A DNA stretch of 39,193 nt from Acidobacteriaceae bacterium (GCA_003134655.1 PLBY01000099.1:1-39193), one strand, 5' to 3'. Shown: positions 5,518 through 14,609, numbered from the stretch's first letter. Program-made: numbers and translations. The notes: generated by a model not told the origin, from the letters alone.

Positions 5518-6321
5518 ATGGGTATAAGTGTGACTATGCTGGCTTCGGGGAGCCGCGGGAATTGCGCGGTGGTGGCCAGCGCCTGCACCAAGATTCTTGT
5601 GGATGCCGGGATTTCGTGCCGTGAGACTTTTAAACGCCTAAGAATGCTGGGCGAGGATCCGCATTCGCTTTCAGCCATTCTCATCACGCACGAACATTCC
5701 GATCACGTTTATGGGTTGGCAACGCTGGCGAAGAAGCTGCGTATCCCAGTGTTCATGACGGGCGGGACGCATCAGGCTTGGGCGCGGGCCATGCGCAATG
5801 AGAAAGGCGAGCGTCCGAGGCTGGAGAAGTACGAGGCGTTTGAGGCTGGACATCGATTTCAGGTGGGAGACATTGAGGTGAGGCCGTTCACCATTCCGCA
5901 TGATGCGGCGGATCCGGTGGGATTTACGTTTCGCGCGGAGGGCATCAAGGTTGGGGTTGCGACCGATCTGGGGTATTTGCCGGTGAGCGTGCGCGATCAT
6001 CTTCGTGGCTGCGATGTGCTGGTGATGGAGTCGAATCACGATCTGGAGATGTTGCGGGTGGGGCCGTATCCGTGGTCGGTGAAGCAACGGGTGATGAGCC
6101 GGGTGGGGCACCTTTCGAACCTGGCTCTCGCTGATTTCTTCACGAACGACTATGATAATAGTGCGTCTTTTGTGGTGCTGGCGCATCTCTCAGAGCAGAA
6201 CAATCATCCGGAAATAGCCCGGAGAGAGGCTGAAAAAGCTCTGGCCACGCGTGGCGGGTTATTCCAGAGCCGCGTGCTCCTGGCGTCGCAGACCGAGGCG
6301 ATGGAGCCGATTCGCTTGTAG
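5518..6321 (+). CDS. MBL-fold metallo-hydrolase, WalJ/YycJ-like
   Basis: A 267-aa metallo-beta-lactamase-fold protein. The zinc motif H58-E-H60-S-D62-H63 is in ILITHEHSDHVYG, and the N-terminus TMLASGSRGNCAVV is characteristic of the YycJ/WalJ group, small cytoplasmic hydrolases thought to be exonucleases linked to cell-wall or DNA-repair functions. Further ligand regions are PFTIPHDAADPVGFTF and VATDLGYLP, then VMESNHD and LSEQNNHPE near the end. Length is normal and the frame is intact. The ATG at 5518 has a weak ribosome-binding context. The mobile element ends only 48 bases upstream of the ATG, so its expression may now depend on sequence from the element or its duplication. Confidence 0.88.
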   Translation: MGISVTMLASGSRGNCAVVASACTKILVDAGISCRETFKRLRMLGEDPHSLSAILITHEHSDHVYGLATLAKKLRIPVFMTGGTHQAWARAMRNEKGERPRLEKYEAFEAGHRFQVGDIEVRPFTIPHDAADPVGFTFRAEGIKVGVATDLGYLPVSVRDHLRGCDVLVMESNHDLEMLRVGPYPWSVKQRVMSRVGHLSNLALADFFTNDYDNSASFVVLAHLSEQNNHPEIARREAEKALATRGGLFQSRVLLASQTEAMEPIRL

Positions 6322-6379
6322 GCGGCTGATTTTGGAGTGATTGTTTGCAGATTTGCCTTTTGCATATTTGTATTACCCC

Positions 6380-6823
6380 ATGAGTCAGCAGTGCATTGAT
6401 CCAATCGTTGGCAAGATTCTGGCGGGCTGGCGGTATGACATATCCGGCCTGGCGCCGGAGATGTGCGGCGACTACGAGAGCCATTTTGCGGAGTGCGAAC
6501 ACTGCCGCAGCCGGCAACAAATTCATCGCGTGATCGATGTGGGACTGATCGCGCTGGCATCGGTGTCGGCGGGCGTGTTTCTGCTGGCGTTTGGCGTGAT
6601 CTGGCACCTCGGACCGCGGCATGCGTTCTGGCTGGAGATCGCGGCGCTGGCGGGATTTGGGCTTTCTGCGCTGATCTGGCTGGGGGTGGCGGTGGCTACT
6701 CCAGCGCCGGTGACTGTTCTCGACGCCGCCAAAGAAGGCGCGCGACGCGTGCATGATCGACTGCCAGAGGAAATACGGCAGCGCTTGCCGGAAGAACTTC
6801 GCATCAGAATCACCGGGACGTAG
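6380..6823 (+). CDS. Zinc-finger-type membrane protein, possible anti-sigma-like
   Basis: Starting at ATG 6380 gives 147 aa beginning MSQQCIDPIVGKILAGWRY. The N-terminal soluble part ends with HFAECEHCRSRQ, an H-x3-C-x2-C arrangement like the putative zinc finger of anti-sigma factors. Two transmembrane helices follow (about residues 56-77 and 87-108), then a charged tail rich in Arg and Glu (LPEEIRQRLPEELRIR). No sigma factor gene is next to it, so an anti-sigma role is only suggested by the motif. A longer start at 6341 would add 13 unremarkable residues. It sits 58 bases after the MBL-fold gene on the same strand. Confidence 0.65.
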   Translation: MSQQCIDPIVGKILAGWRYDISGLAPEMCGDYESHFAECEHCRSRQQIHRVIDVGLIALASVSAGVFLLAFGVIWHLGPRHAFWLEIAALAGFGLSALIWLGVAVATPAPVTVLDAAKEGARRVHDRLPEEIRQRLPEELRIRITGT

Positions 6824-6852
6824 ACACGATGCACCCTCCGCTACAAATCTAG

Positions 6853-8286
6853 ATGGCCTCTCCATTCCCTCGCCTGCCTCTTCGGGGTTTCTCCTGCGCG
6901 CGCCAGGGAACTTCACAGTCGTCGAATTTGAACCGGCGCATCTCCGCGCGAAGGATAGCGCTTGCGGTCCTCTTGGTCATCGCCCCCTTTCTGGCGGGGG
7001 TATCAGCTCAAGAAACTCCGACTGCAGCCCCTACGCCGCAAGCGCACGCCGAGCATGAGGTCTCACCGCCGCAAGACACCTCCATGGCGGGGATGAACAT
7101 GCCGATGGACGAGCCGAAGGTGTTCCAACTGCCATCGCCGCATGAAGGATCAGGAACTGCGTGGCAGCCAGCATCTGTGCAGGGACCGGCGTGGATGTGG
7201 ATGAGCGGCGGGTGGGAGTTCATGGCCCACGGCGCCATATTCGTGGATTACAACCATCAGGGCGGTCCGCGCGGCGTGGGTAAAGCCGAGTCAGTGAACT
7301 GGGGGATGCTGATGGAGCAGCACAAGCTGGGCGCGGGCACGATCCTGTTCGAGCAGATGTTTTCCGCCGAGTCGTTGACGTCTCCGCACCCCGGGTTCCC
7401 TGAGATTTTCCAGACAGGCGAGACTTATCACGGGGAGCCGCTGGTGGATCATCAGCATCCGCACAATGTCTTCGCCGAGTTGGCGGCGCTGTATACCGCG
7501 CCTCTGACGGAGAAGATCTCCTGGGAGCTTTACGGTGGTCCCTCGGCGGAGCCAGCGCTTGGGCCGGTGACCTATATCCACCGGGCTTCGGCTTCCGAGC
7601 TGCCGCTGGCTCCATTAGGCCACCACTTGCAGGATTCGACGCACACAAGCTTCGGCGTGGTCACGACGGGATTTGTGATTGACCGCGTCAAGCTGGAGGC
7701 CTCGGCCTTCAACGGGCGAGAGCCTAATGAGCAGCGGTGGGGCATCCAGTTGGCAGCGCTGGATTCATGGTCGGGGCGGGCCTTTGTGGCGCCGACGCGC
7801 AACTGGGCGGTGCAGTACAGCATTGGGCGGCTGGAGCACCCTGAGGCGCTGGAGCCGGGAAGCCAATGGCGGCAGACGGCGTCGGCGGAATACAACAGGC
7901 CGCTGGCAGCGGGCAACTGGGCGACGACGCTGATCTGGGGGCGAGTCCACAAGATCGCGACGGACACGACATTGAACAGCTACCTGCTGGAATCCACGGT
8001 GAACTTCCTGCAGCGAGACTATGCATTCACGCGGCTGGAACTGGTGGACAAGAACGAGCTGTTTCCGCAGGAGCCGATCCAACCGGTCTACCGGATCGGG
8101 GCGTACACGTTTGGCGGCGAGCGGGATGTGATTCAGAATCGCGCCTGGCAACTGGGGCTGGGCGCGGATGTGACGTTTTACTCCAAGCCCGCCACGCTCG
8201 ATTCGAGTTACGGGAACAATCCCGTGTCGTTCCAGATCTTTCTGCGAATGCGGCCGGGACGAGCGGAACAGCATCATTCCCATTGA
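6853..8286 (+). CDS. Exported His/Met-rich protein, probable outer-membrane beta-barrel
   Basis: 477 aa. A hydrophobic signal segment at about residues 34-52 (RIALAVLLVIAPFLAGVSA) follows an unusually long basic N-terminus, so the true start may be later. Just after the signal comes a His/Met-rich stretch (HAEHEVSPPQ, MAGMNMPMDEP) like those of periplasmic copper-binding proteins. The body is rich in alternating aromatic/polar strands, contains WMWMSGGWEFMAHG and DHQHPHNVFAELAALYT, and ends in HHSH, suggesting a barrel with metal-binding loops. I do not recognise a named family. A role in metal handling is inferred from composition only. A 142-aa membrane protein follows after 87 bases on the same strand. 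Confidence 0.7.
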   Translation: MASPFPRLPLRGFSCARQGTSQSSNLNRRISARRIALAVLLVIAPFLAGVSAQETPTAAPTPQAHAEHEVSPPQDTSMAGMNMPMDEPKVFQLPSPHEGSGTAWQPASVQGPAWMWMSGGWEFMAHGAIFVDYNHQGGPRGVGKAESVNWGMLMEQHKLGAGTILFEQMFSAESLTSPHPGFPEIFQTGETYHGEPLVDHQHPHNVFAELAALYTAPLTEKISWELYGGPSAEPALGPVTYIHRASASELPLAPLGHHLQDSTHTSFGVVTTGFVIDRVKLEASAFNGREPNEQRWGIQLAALDSWSGRAFVAPTRNWAVQYSIGRLEHPEALEPGSQWRQTASAEYNRPLAAGNWATTLIWGRVHKIATDTTLNSYLLESTVNFLQRDYAFTRLELVDKNELFPQEPIQPVYRIGAYTFGGERDVIQNRAWQLGLGADVTFYSKPATLDSSYGNNPVSFQIFLRMRPGRAEQHHSH

Positions 8287-8373
8287 GTCGGCGAAAAGAG
8301 TATTGCTCAGGCGGATTCCGCCGTAGAATGATTTCTAGGGTCGAGCACCACTTCAAGCGAGAATGTCACTTCG

Positions 8374-8802
8374 ATGATCAGGGCCCTGAAGACACTGCGG
8401 GCGGTGCAGTGGTCGATGCTGGCCAGCATCCTCCTTTATGGAGTCGTGGGAGAACTCGCGGGACCGGTGGCGCGTGCTGTCGATCCGGCTCTCAGTTACC
8501 TGTTCTCGACCCTGGCGGTGGCGATTGTGGGAGCGATCTTTGTAGTGCGTCGCACCCTGGTGCTGCGGGCTGCGGAAAGCCTGGCTACCCAGCCCGAGGA
8601 CAGCGTCAGCCTCAACCACTGGAGAACGGGTTACATCGCCACGTATGCTTTGTGCGAGGCGCTGGCTTTGTTCGGGCTGATCCAGCGGTTTTTGGGCTGC
8701 AACCTGCAACAGAGCGCGCTGTACTATTTGGGCGGGTTCGTTTTGTTGTTCTTCTTCCGGCCGCGGCAGCCTGTGAGTGTTGTCAGCGTTTCTAATCCCT
8801 AG
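8374..8802 (+). CDS. Four-helix membrane protein of unknown function
   Basis: 142 aa with hydrophobic helices at about residues 13-33, 42-60, 87-106 and 112-130; the last is followed by FFFRPRQP and a short tail. No family recognised. It lies downstream of the His/Met-rich outer-membrane protein on the same strand, so the two may be co-transcribed and functionally linked. There is no strong Shine-Dalgarno before the ATG. Confidence 0.6.
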   Translation: MIRALKTLRAVQWSMLASILLYGVVGELAGPVARAVDPALSYLFSTLAVAIVGAIFVVRRTLVLRAAESLATQPEDSVSLNHWRTGYIATYALCEALALFGLIQRFLGCNLQQSALYYLGGFVLLFFFRPRQPVSVVSVSNP

Positions 8803-8898
8803 CTCGCTTTCGTTAAGACTGAGATCCCTCTCTTCGCCTGAAAAGCGGCTCCGCTCGGGATGACGCCCGTTGAAAACTGTGACGCACAGCGGCTTCTT

Positions 8899-9372
8899 CT
8901 ACTTGATGTGGCAGCTGGCGAGGCCGCGCTTTTCCAGATATTGCTGATGGTAGTCTTCGGCCGGGTAGAAGGTGACGACCGGGACAATCTGGGTGGCGAT
9001 CGGCTTCGAGAAGCGGTGCGCCTTCTCCAGTTCTTGTTTGAACTGCTCCGCCTGCCTTTGTTGCTCGGGAGAATGGAAGAAAATAGCGGTGCGGTATTGC
9101 GAGCCCCAATCCGGGCCCTGGCGGTTCAGCTGCGTCGGATCGTGGTTTTCGAAGAACACCGTCAGTAATTGAGAATAGGTCAATTTGGCGGGGTCGAACT
9201 CGACTTCTACGGCTTCGGCGTGGCCGGTGCGGTCGGTGCAGACTTCTTTGTACGTCGGGTTTTCAGTCTTTCCCCCGGTATAGCCGACGCGGGTTGAGGT
9301 TACGCCCGGCATCTGCCGGAAGGTGGCTTCGACTCCCCAGAAACATCCTGCTGCAAATGTGGCTCGTTCCAT
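8899..9372 (-). CDS. msrA: Peptide methionine (S)-S-oxide reductase MsrA
   Basis: 157 aa beginning MERATFAAGCFWGVEATFR. GCFWG carries the catalytic Cys10 and is diagnostic of MsrA, which reduces methionine-S-sulfoxide in proteins using thioredoxin. Other conserved blocks are VGYTGG, NPTYKEVCTDRTGHAEAV, FFENHDPTQLNRQGPDWG and GSQYRTAIF, and YHQQYLEK near the C-terminus, where the resolving cysteine is probably C155 (ASCHIK). Length is typical of a stand-alone MsrA. It is divergent from the next gene. The 8803-8898 spacer has no recognised feature. Confidence 0.96.
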   Translation of the reverse strand: MERATFAAGCFWGVEATFRQMPGVTSTRVGYTGGKTENPTYKEVCTDRTGHAEAVEVEFDPAKLTYSQLLTVFFENHDPTQLNRQGPDWGSQYRTAIFFHSPEQQRQAEQFKQELEKAHRFSKPIATQIVPVVTFYPAEDYHQQYLEKRGLASCHIK

Positions 9373-9542
9373 TGCGCTCCCCTAGTTTCAACGCTTCGGG
9401 TGTGTATTGTCCCTCATTTAGATGATCCAATGCCAGAAAAGTAACAGGGCTGTAAAATCCGGGTCAAACACCAGGCAGGGCAATTGACGCTCTTGGCGAA
9501 TCACGGTAGAGTCCGGGGAGGGTTGTCACAGGGGTTAAGTTC

Positions 9543-10871
9543 GTGGGTTTCTCAACCAGCCGCTTCGAAACCGGGCCAAGAACCGTGCAGAAAGCTGCAC
9601 TCTGCCTCGTATTGGTTCTAACTACGGTGCAGGCGGCGCTGGCGGTCCCTGGGTTTCCGGCGCAGAGACGCCTGGGATACCGCACGGGCGACCAATGGGA
9701 ACCTGCCATCGCCGCCGACGGACGGGGACATGTCTACGTTCTTTATCCGCAGTATGGGGCCGTGCCGGATTGTTCGAGCTGTACTGCTCCCAGCGTTGCG
9801 CTGATCGTCAGCAGCTACAATGGGCTCACCTGGGAGCCTTCGAAGGCGCTGGTTCCCTTCTCGACCGGACAGTTTGATCCGCAGATCGTGGTCGATCCGG
9901 TGGACCGGCAGACGGTCTACGCGTCGTGGTTGCAGAATAACAAGCGCGACATTATGGTCGCCCGGTCGCTGGACTTCGGCCACAGCTGGTCGTTCTCCCT
10001 GGCGGAGCAAGGGCGGGAAGAGGCCGACCGGCCAGTGCTGACGGTGCGCGGAGCGGATGTTTACGTCGGGTTCAACCACGAAGAAAAATTCTTTGTGGCC
10101 GCCTCGCACGATGCCGGGCAAACGTTCAACCCGGTGCAAGTGAATCTCAACGCTTCGCCGGGATCATCGCTGGCAGGCGGGGCGACTATCGATCCGGCGG
10201 GCACCGTTTATTTTGGTTGGACCGCATATGCGCGGCACGAAATGGCCAGCCGTCCGGTAAGCGTCTACGTCAGCCGCTCGTCGGATGGCGGACGGACGTG
10301 GGGCAATCTGCTGCTGGATGTATCGAGCGCGCCGCCGAGCTGTGACGCGCAAAGCTGCCAGACTGGGTACCTGGGCGCACAGATCGCGCTGGCATCAGAC
10401 GCTGCGGGCGCTCTGTACGCGCTGTGGAATGCCGGGGGCGCGAATGGCGGACCGGAGCGCGTGTACTTTTCGTCGTCGACCACGGGAGGGGCAAGTTGGT
10501 CGGAGCGGACCAATGTGTCGAATGCCGTGCAGGGCGTCGAGCACGCTTTCCCGGCGATTGTTGCGGGGGCGTCTGGCGATGTTCGCATTGCATGGATGGA
10601 TGCGAGGGCTAGCGAGTTGGGACACCGCAATCGTCCGCTGTGGAACACCTATTACCGCAACTCGACCAACGGCGGCGCCACATGGAGCGCCGAATCGCGG
10701 CTTTCCAGTCCCGCTCAGGGCTACGATTACATTCTGCTGGGCGGATTCCGCTTCCCCTTTGGAGACTACTTCGGCCTTGCGATCGACAGCGACGGCGCGA
10801 CTCACGCGGTGTGGGGCGAAGGCCGAGACTACAAGTCTCCTGGCTCCATCTGGTACACTCGCGGGCGATAG
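9543..10871 (+). CDS. Exported sialidase-like protein with BNR/Asp-box repeats
   Basis: 442 aa from a GTG start at 9543, preceded by CAGGGG. A signal peptide covers about residues 17-35 (AALCLVLVLTTVQAALA). Repeated Asp-box motifs S.D.G.TW occur along the chain: SLDFGHSWS, SHDAGQTF, SSDGGRTWG, STTGGASWSE and STNGGATWSA. This is the signature of six-bladed sialidase-type beta-propellers. The sialidase arginine triad and the Tyr/Glu nucleophile pair cannot be assigned by eye, so enzymatic sialidase activity is not claimed; many such proteins are non-catalytic exported propellers. It is followed by a separate DUF1761 gene after 118 bases. Confidence 0.8.
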   Translation: MGFSTSRFETGPRTVQKAALCLVLVLTTVQAALAVPGFPAQRRLGYRTGDQWEPAIAADGRGHVYVLYPQYGAVPDCSSCTAPSVALIVSSYNGLTWEPSKALVPFSTGQFDPQIVVDPVDRQTVYASWLQNNKRDIMVARSLDFGHSWSFSLAEQGREEADRPVLTVRGADVYVGFNHEEKFFVAASHDAGQTFNPVQVNLNASPGSSLAGGATIDPAGTVYFGWTAYARHEMASRPVSVYVSRSSDGGRTWGNLLLDVSSAPPSCDAQSCQTGYLGAQIALASDAAGALYALWNAGGANGGPERVYFSSSTTGGASWSERTNVSNAVQGVEHAFPAIVAGASGDVRIAWMDARASELGHRNRPLWNTYYRNSTNGGATWSAESRLSSPAQGYDYILLGGFRFPFGDYFGLAIDSDGATHAVWGEGRDYKSPGSIWYTRGR

Positions 10872-10989
10872 CCGTTGCAGCTTCCCCCAGGCTGCGGTTT
10901 ACGAGCGGTCCCTTTCATACCGGCATTGCGAGCAGAGCTTTCCGGGCCCTGACAATTCAGTTCCACTCTCTGAGTGAACGGAGGAATCT

Positions 10990-11415
10990 ATGCATTTCCT
11001 GGGCGTGAATGTGTGGGCCGTGCTGGTGTGTGCGCTGGTAACGATGGTGGCGGGCTTTCTGTGGTATTCGCCGGTGTTGTTTGCCAATCCGTGGATGGTT
11101 CTGATGGGGTATGACCCCAACGATAAGGCCAGAATTGCGGAGATGCAGAAGAGCGCGGGGCCGTCGTATGCGATGTCGCTGGTCGCGAGCATTCTCTCGG
11201 CAATCGTGCTGGGGAAGATTATCGAGGTGGCCAAGGTCGACTCGGCACTCTATGGGATGGAGATCGGGCTGGCGATTTGGCTGGGAATCGTGACCACGGT
11301 ACAGCTTACAAACGCATTATTCAGCCGGCAGCCGTTTAAGCTTTACCTGATCAATACGGGATATCAAGCCGTGTGTTACCTGGCGATGGGAGCGATTCTG
11401 GGCGGGTGGCGGTAG
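10990..11415 (+). CDS. DUF1761-family membrane protein
   Basis: 141 aa with the DUF1761 layout: N-terminal helix with GFLWYSPVLFANPWM, a cytoplasmic loop beginning GYDPNDKARIAEMQKSAGPS, then three further helices (about residues 57-75, 83-104 and 115-138). The function of the family is unknown. A GGAGGAATCT sequence just before the ATG is a strong ribosome-binding site. Confidence 0.85.
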   Translation: MHFLGVNVWAVLVCALVTMVAGFLWYSPVLFANPWMVLMGYDPNDKARIAEMQKSAGPSYAMSLVASILSAIVLGKIIEVAKVDSALYGMEIGLAIWLGIVTTVQLTNALFSRQPFKLYLINTGYQAVCYLAMGAILGGWR

Positions 11416-11498
11416 GCTGGAAAGCAGGCCTAGGCTGAAGCTGCGATCGATGCAGATCGCTAATCTGAGTGTGTTCATCTCAACTCGCGGGAGGAGTC

Positions 11499-11897
11499 AT
11501 GCGTATCTTCGCTCGCCGCTTCTTGCTGGCCTTGGTGCTCGTATTGGCCGTTGCCGGACTGGCTCAACAGACCGCGCGCCAATCTGAAACCGAGATACGG
11601 GGTTGGCTGTCCGATGAAGGGTGTGCCCGCGGACGGGCGGAGAGTGGCACGTTCACCGCGACCAATCCGCAATGTGCTAAGGAATGCGTCGCGAAGGGCA
11701 AGAAGATCGTGCTCATCGACGCTGAGCGGAAAATTATTTTCGAGATCGCCAATCAGAGCCTGGCAAAGAAGAACATTGGCGATTACGTTGAAATCGCGGG
11801 CCAGATGGATCTGCAAGCGAAGACCGTCCGCATCGCTACTCTAAAGATGCTGACACGGGGAAACGCCAGCTGCGAGCGCCCGAAGCTCAGTGACTAG
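11499..11897 (+). CDS. Small exported protein of unknown function
   Basis: 132 aa from ATG 11499 with GGAGG just upstream; an upstream in-frame start at 11469 would only add ten unlikely residues. A signal peptide covers about residues 1-22 (FARRFLLALVLVLAVAGLA). The mature part contains GWLSDEGCARGR and NPQCAKECVAKGKKIVLI, with several cysteines that could form disulfides, followed by beta-strand-like segments (KIIFEIANQS, GDYVEIAGQM) like a small OB-type or bacterial carbohydrate-binding-like domain. It is convergent with pyrD, 5 bases apart. Confidence 0.65.
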   Translation: MRIFARRFLLALVLVLAVAGLAQQTARQSETEIRGWLSDEGCARGRAESGTFTATNPQCAKECVAKGKKIVLIDAERKIIFEIANQSLAKKNIGDYVEIAGQMDLQAKTVRIATLKMLTRGNASCERPKLSD

Positions 11898-11902
11898 CGC
11901 GC

Positions 11903-12835
11903 CTATTCCAGCAACATTCCACCAATGAAGTCGGAGAGCTTCGCGACATCGTGCCCGCTGCACCATGCCTGCAACTCGTCGACAATTTTTTCGGTGGCGC
12001 AAGGATCCCAATAGCTGGCGGTGCCGATCTGCACGGCGGTGGCGCCGGCCAGCATGAATTCGACGACGTCGGCTGCTGTCGAAATGCCTCCCATGCCGAT
12101 GACGGGAATCTTCACGGCGTGCGCTGCGTCGTATACCATGCGCACCGCGATGGGCTTAATAGCGGGACCAGAAAGCCCGGCGGTCACGTTGGCGATGCGT
12201 GGCTTGCGAGTCTCGGGGTCGATCGCCATAGCCACGAACGTGTTGATCAGCGAGAGCGCGTCGGCACCGGCCTCCTGCGCGACGTAAGCCATTTGAGCGA
12301 TGCTGGTGACGTTGGGCGAGAGCTTGACGATGAGCGGGCGCTGGGCCACACGCTTGGCGGTGGTGACGACTTCATCGAGCGAGCGCGGATCGCTGCCGAA
12401 TTGCAGGCCGCCGTGGGCGGTGTTGGGGCAGGAGACGTTCAGCTCGTAAGCGGCGATGCCTTCGCCGTCGTTGAGGATCTCGATGGTGCGTTCGTAGTCT
12501 TCGCGGGTGTAGCCGAAGACGTTCGCGATCACGACCGTGTTCTTGATTTCGCGCAAGTGCGGAAGCTTCTCCACAAGGAACGCTTGCGCGCCAATGTTTT
12601 GCAGGCCGATGGCATTGAGCATGCCGGCGGCGGTCTCCCACAGGCGAGGCGGAGGATTACCAATCATCGATTCTTTCGACAGGCCCTTCACCACAAAGCC
12701 GCCCAGTTTGCCCAGATGGACCACGTCCTCAAACTCGACGCCGTAGCCGAATGTGCCGCTGGCGGCGATCACGGGGTTCTTGAGTGGAATACCGGCGACG
12801 GTGACGCTGAGATCGGGAGTCGAATGTGCGGTCAT
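11903..12835 (-). CDS. pyrD: Dihydroorotate dehydrogenase, class 1B catalytic subunit
   Basis: 310 aa. It oxidises dihydroorotate to orotate in pyrimidine synthesis, using FMN. Class 1 features: NPVIAASGTFGYG near the start, KGLSKESMIGNPPPRLWE, NAIGLQN, and YELNVSCPNTAHGG, where C136 is the catalytic base; class 2 enzymes have Ser there. Further on are PLIVKLSPNVTSI, SLINTFVAMAIDPETRKP and VIGMGGISTAADVVEFMLAGA. The class 1B form normally works with an electron-transfer subunit, PyrK, which is not next to it here. Its start overlaps the end of the upstream phosphatase gene by 4 bases (ATGA), so the two are translationally coupled. Confidence 0.95.
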   Translation of the reverse strand: MTAHSTPDLSVTVAGIPLKNPVIAASGTFGYGVEFEDVVHLGKLGGFVVKGLSKESMIGNPPPRLWETAAGMLNAIGLQNIGAQAFLVEKLPHLREIKNTVVIANVFGYTREDYERTIEILNDGEGIAAYELNVSCPNTAHGGLQFGSDPRSLDEVVTTAKRVAQRPLIVKLSPNVTSIAQMAYVAQEAGADALSLINTFVAMAIDPETRKPRIANVTAGLSGPAIKPIAVRMVYDAAHAVKIPVIGMGGISTAADVVEFMLAGATAVQIGTASYWDPCATEKIVDELQAWCSGHDVAKLSDFIGGMLLE

Positions 12836-14475
12836 GGTTGGCCTTCTCCCGAGGTCGTGCTGCGGTGCGTGGGTGCGAGGGCTTCTGTCAGCACGCGCCC
12901 GATGGCATGGGTGGGAGCGTTGATCCCCAACAGCGATGCGAGCGTGGGGGCAAGGTCGACGGGCTCGGTGTTCGTGCGATAGGTTCCGGGCTGGAAGGGC
13001 AGTCCGTAGATAGCAAGCGGCACGTGCGTGTCGTAATTGTAAGGCGAGGTGTGGTCGGTGCCCTTGCCCGGGCCCACGGTGTAGATATCGGGAACGCCCA
13101 TCACGTACCAGCTTCCTTCCGGTGAATAACTATTCAAGTATTTTCGGCCGAGCGGTGTATTGGGGGCAGCGCCCGCGGCGAGTTGTGACTTGGTGTAGTA
13201 GTCGCGCATTCCAGTTTGCTTCAGGGCCTCGCCGACAGCCTCTTCGGCATCGTGCTCGCGGACGTGAACAGCGGTGAAGGCATCCTGATCGAGCCAGGCC
13301 AGAGGATAGTCCAGCTTCACATAGGCTGCTGGATGTCCGGGAGAGAATTTTGCCCCGATCGCTTTGTTGATTTCTGTCTCGAGCTTTCCTGCGTTGAGAT
13401 TGGCCGCCGGAATGTGCAACTTCTTCACGGCGTCGGGCAGAGAGGAAACGCCGTGGTCAGCCGATAGAGCGATCCATACGTTGGCCAGTCCGATTTGATG
13501 TCCGAGGAAGTTGAGGAAGTCGGCCAGTTGGCGATCGAGGTCGAGGGCCATCTGCTGCATCTCTGGAGAGTCCGGGCCGACCTGGTGACCGAGAATGTCG
13601 TTGGGCGAAAGGCTGATCGAGATCAAGTCAGTTGCGGGACCTTGTCCCAGTTTCTCGTAAACCATCAACTCTTTGGCGAATTCGAACTCGTACTCGTTGG
13701 CGAACGTGGTGGAGCCGATTACTTCATAGAAGCTCGCTTCTTCGCCGTCTTTCCCTTTGCGATGGGCGGTGGAGCGGAGAACTGCGCCCTGCGCGTCTTT
13801 CCACTCGCGGTCCCAATATTTCGCGGGGCGGGAAGAGTTAAAGTCCTGAGCCCACTTCGGGAGGTCGTCGCGGTAGTAGGTGGATGTGACCCATTGACCG
13901 CTCCTGGGATCGATCCAGTAGGCGGCATCTCCCGCGAATCCGGCGGGAAGCACGGCGGCGCGGTCTTTTAAGGACACCCCAAAAACACGAGATTTGCCTT
14001 GCGTCGCCAGCTTGAGTTCGTCGCCTAGCGTGTCAGCGAGCAGGTTGTGGGGCGAGGCGCCGGTCTTGTCTCCGGGGACGCCTACCAGTTTGGTAGCGTC
14101 GTCTTCGACGGAGGTGACCATGCGTTTCTTTTTCTGGTCCCACCATTCGTTGGCGGCAATGCCGTGGCCGTTGCTGTAGGCGCCGGTGAAGAGCGTGGAG
14201 TGTCCGGGAGCCGTGCGCGTGTTGGCGTAGTTGTAATTGCAGTTCGGGAAGTAGGCGCCATGGTCGAGGAGGAAGCGGAAGCCGGCGTCGCCAAACTGGT
14301 CGCGGTAGCGCTCCAGGTAGTCGCCGCGGAACTGGTCGATGACAATCACCACGAGCAGCTTGGGATGGCCGTTGTAGGCCGATGCGGAACTGGGGACCGG
14401 GCGGCCGACCGCAGAACCGAGCACGGCCAGCGTCAGGACGAACCGCATGGCTGCAGATCTGGGGGATGATCTCAT
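12832..14475 (-). CDS. PafA-like alkaline phosphatase superfamily protein
   Basis: 547 aa, exported (hydrophobic N-terminus about residues 10-33). Metal ligands lie in VVIVIDQFRGDYL, SADHGVSSLPD and GTDHTSPYNYDTHVPL. The putative nucleophile is T88 in TRTAPGHST. The spacing to N109 (AANEWWD), K170 and R172 (SLKDRAAVLPAG) follows the Thr/Asn/Lys/Arg active site known for PafA-type phosphate monoesterases of the alkaline phosphatase superfamily, rather than a phosphodiesterase. It would release phosphate in the periplasm. It is the upstream partner in an overlapping pair with pyrD. Confidence 0.85.
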   Translation of the reverse strand: MRSSPRSAAMRFVLTLAVLGSAVGRPVPSSASAYNGHPKLLVVIVIDQFRGDYLERYRDQFGDAGFRFLLDHGAYFPNCNYNYANTRTAPGHSTLFTGAYSNGHGIAANEWWDQKKKRMVTSVEDDATKLVGVPGDKTGASPHNLLADTLGDELKLATQGKSRVFGVSLKDRAAVLPAGFAGDAAYWIDPRSGQWVTSTYYRDDLPKWAQDFNSSRPAKYWDREWKDAQGAVLRSTAHRKGKDGEEASFYEVIGSTTFANEYEFEFAKELMVYEKLGQGPATDLISISLSPNDILGHQVGPDSPEMQQMALDLDRQLADFLNFLGHQIGLANVWIALSADHGVSSLPDAVKKLHIPAANLNAGKLETEINKAIGAKFSPGHPAAYVKLDYPLAWLDQDAFTAVHVREHDAEEAVGEALKQTGMRDYYTKSQLAAGAAPNTPLGRKYLNSYSPEGSWYVMGVPDIYTVGPGKGTDHTSPYNYDTHVPLAIYGLPFQPGTYRTNTEPVDLAPTLASLLGINAPTHAIGRVLTEALAPTHRSTTSGEGQP

Positions 14476-14544
14476 CGCGAAGGTAGTTTACACAGGGGAG
14501 GAGAATCCGCCAAAGAGTGTTGGCGTTCTCAACCGCAAACCCGT

Positions 14545-14609
14545 TAACCACTAAGGACACCAAGGTACACGAAGGAAATCTGAGGGTTCCTTCGTGTCCT
14601 TCGTGGTTT
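14545..14609. repeat. Imperfect inverted repeat before serS
   Basis: The left arm, AACCACTAAGGACACCAAGG followed by TACACGAAGG, matches the reverse complement of the right arm CCTTCGTGTCCTTCGTGGTT imperfectly, with a central AAATCTGAGGGTT. The internal units (AAGGACAC, GAAGGACACGAAGG) are themselves repetitive. It resembles dispersed intergenic repeats and lies between the divergently transcribed phosphatase and serS. Confidence 0.5.
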
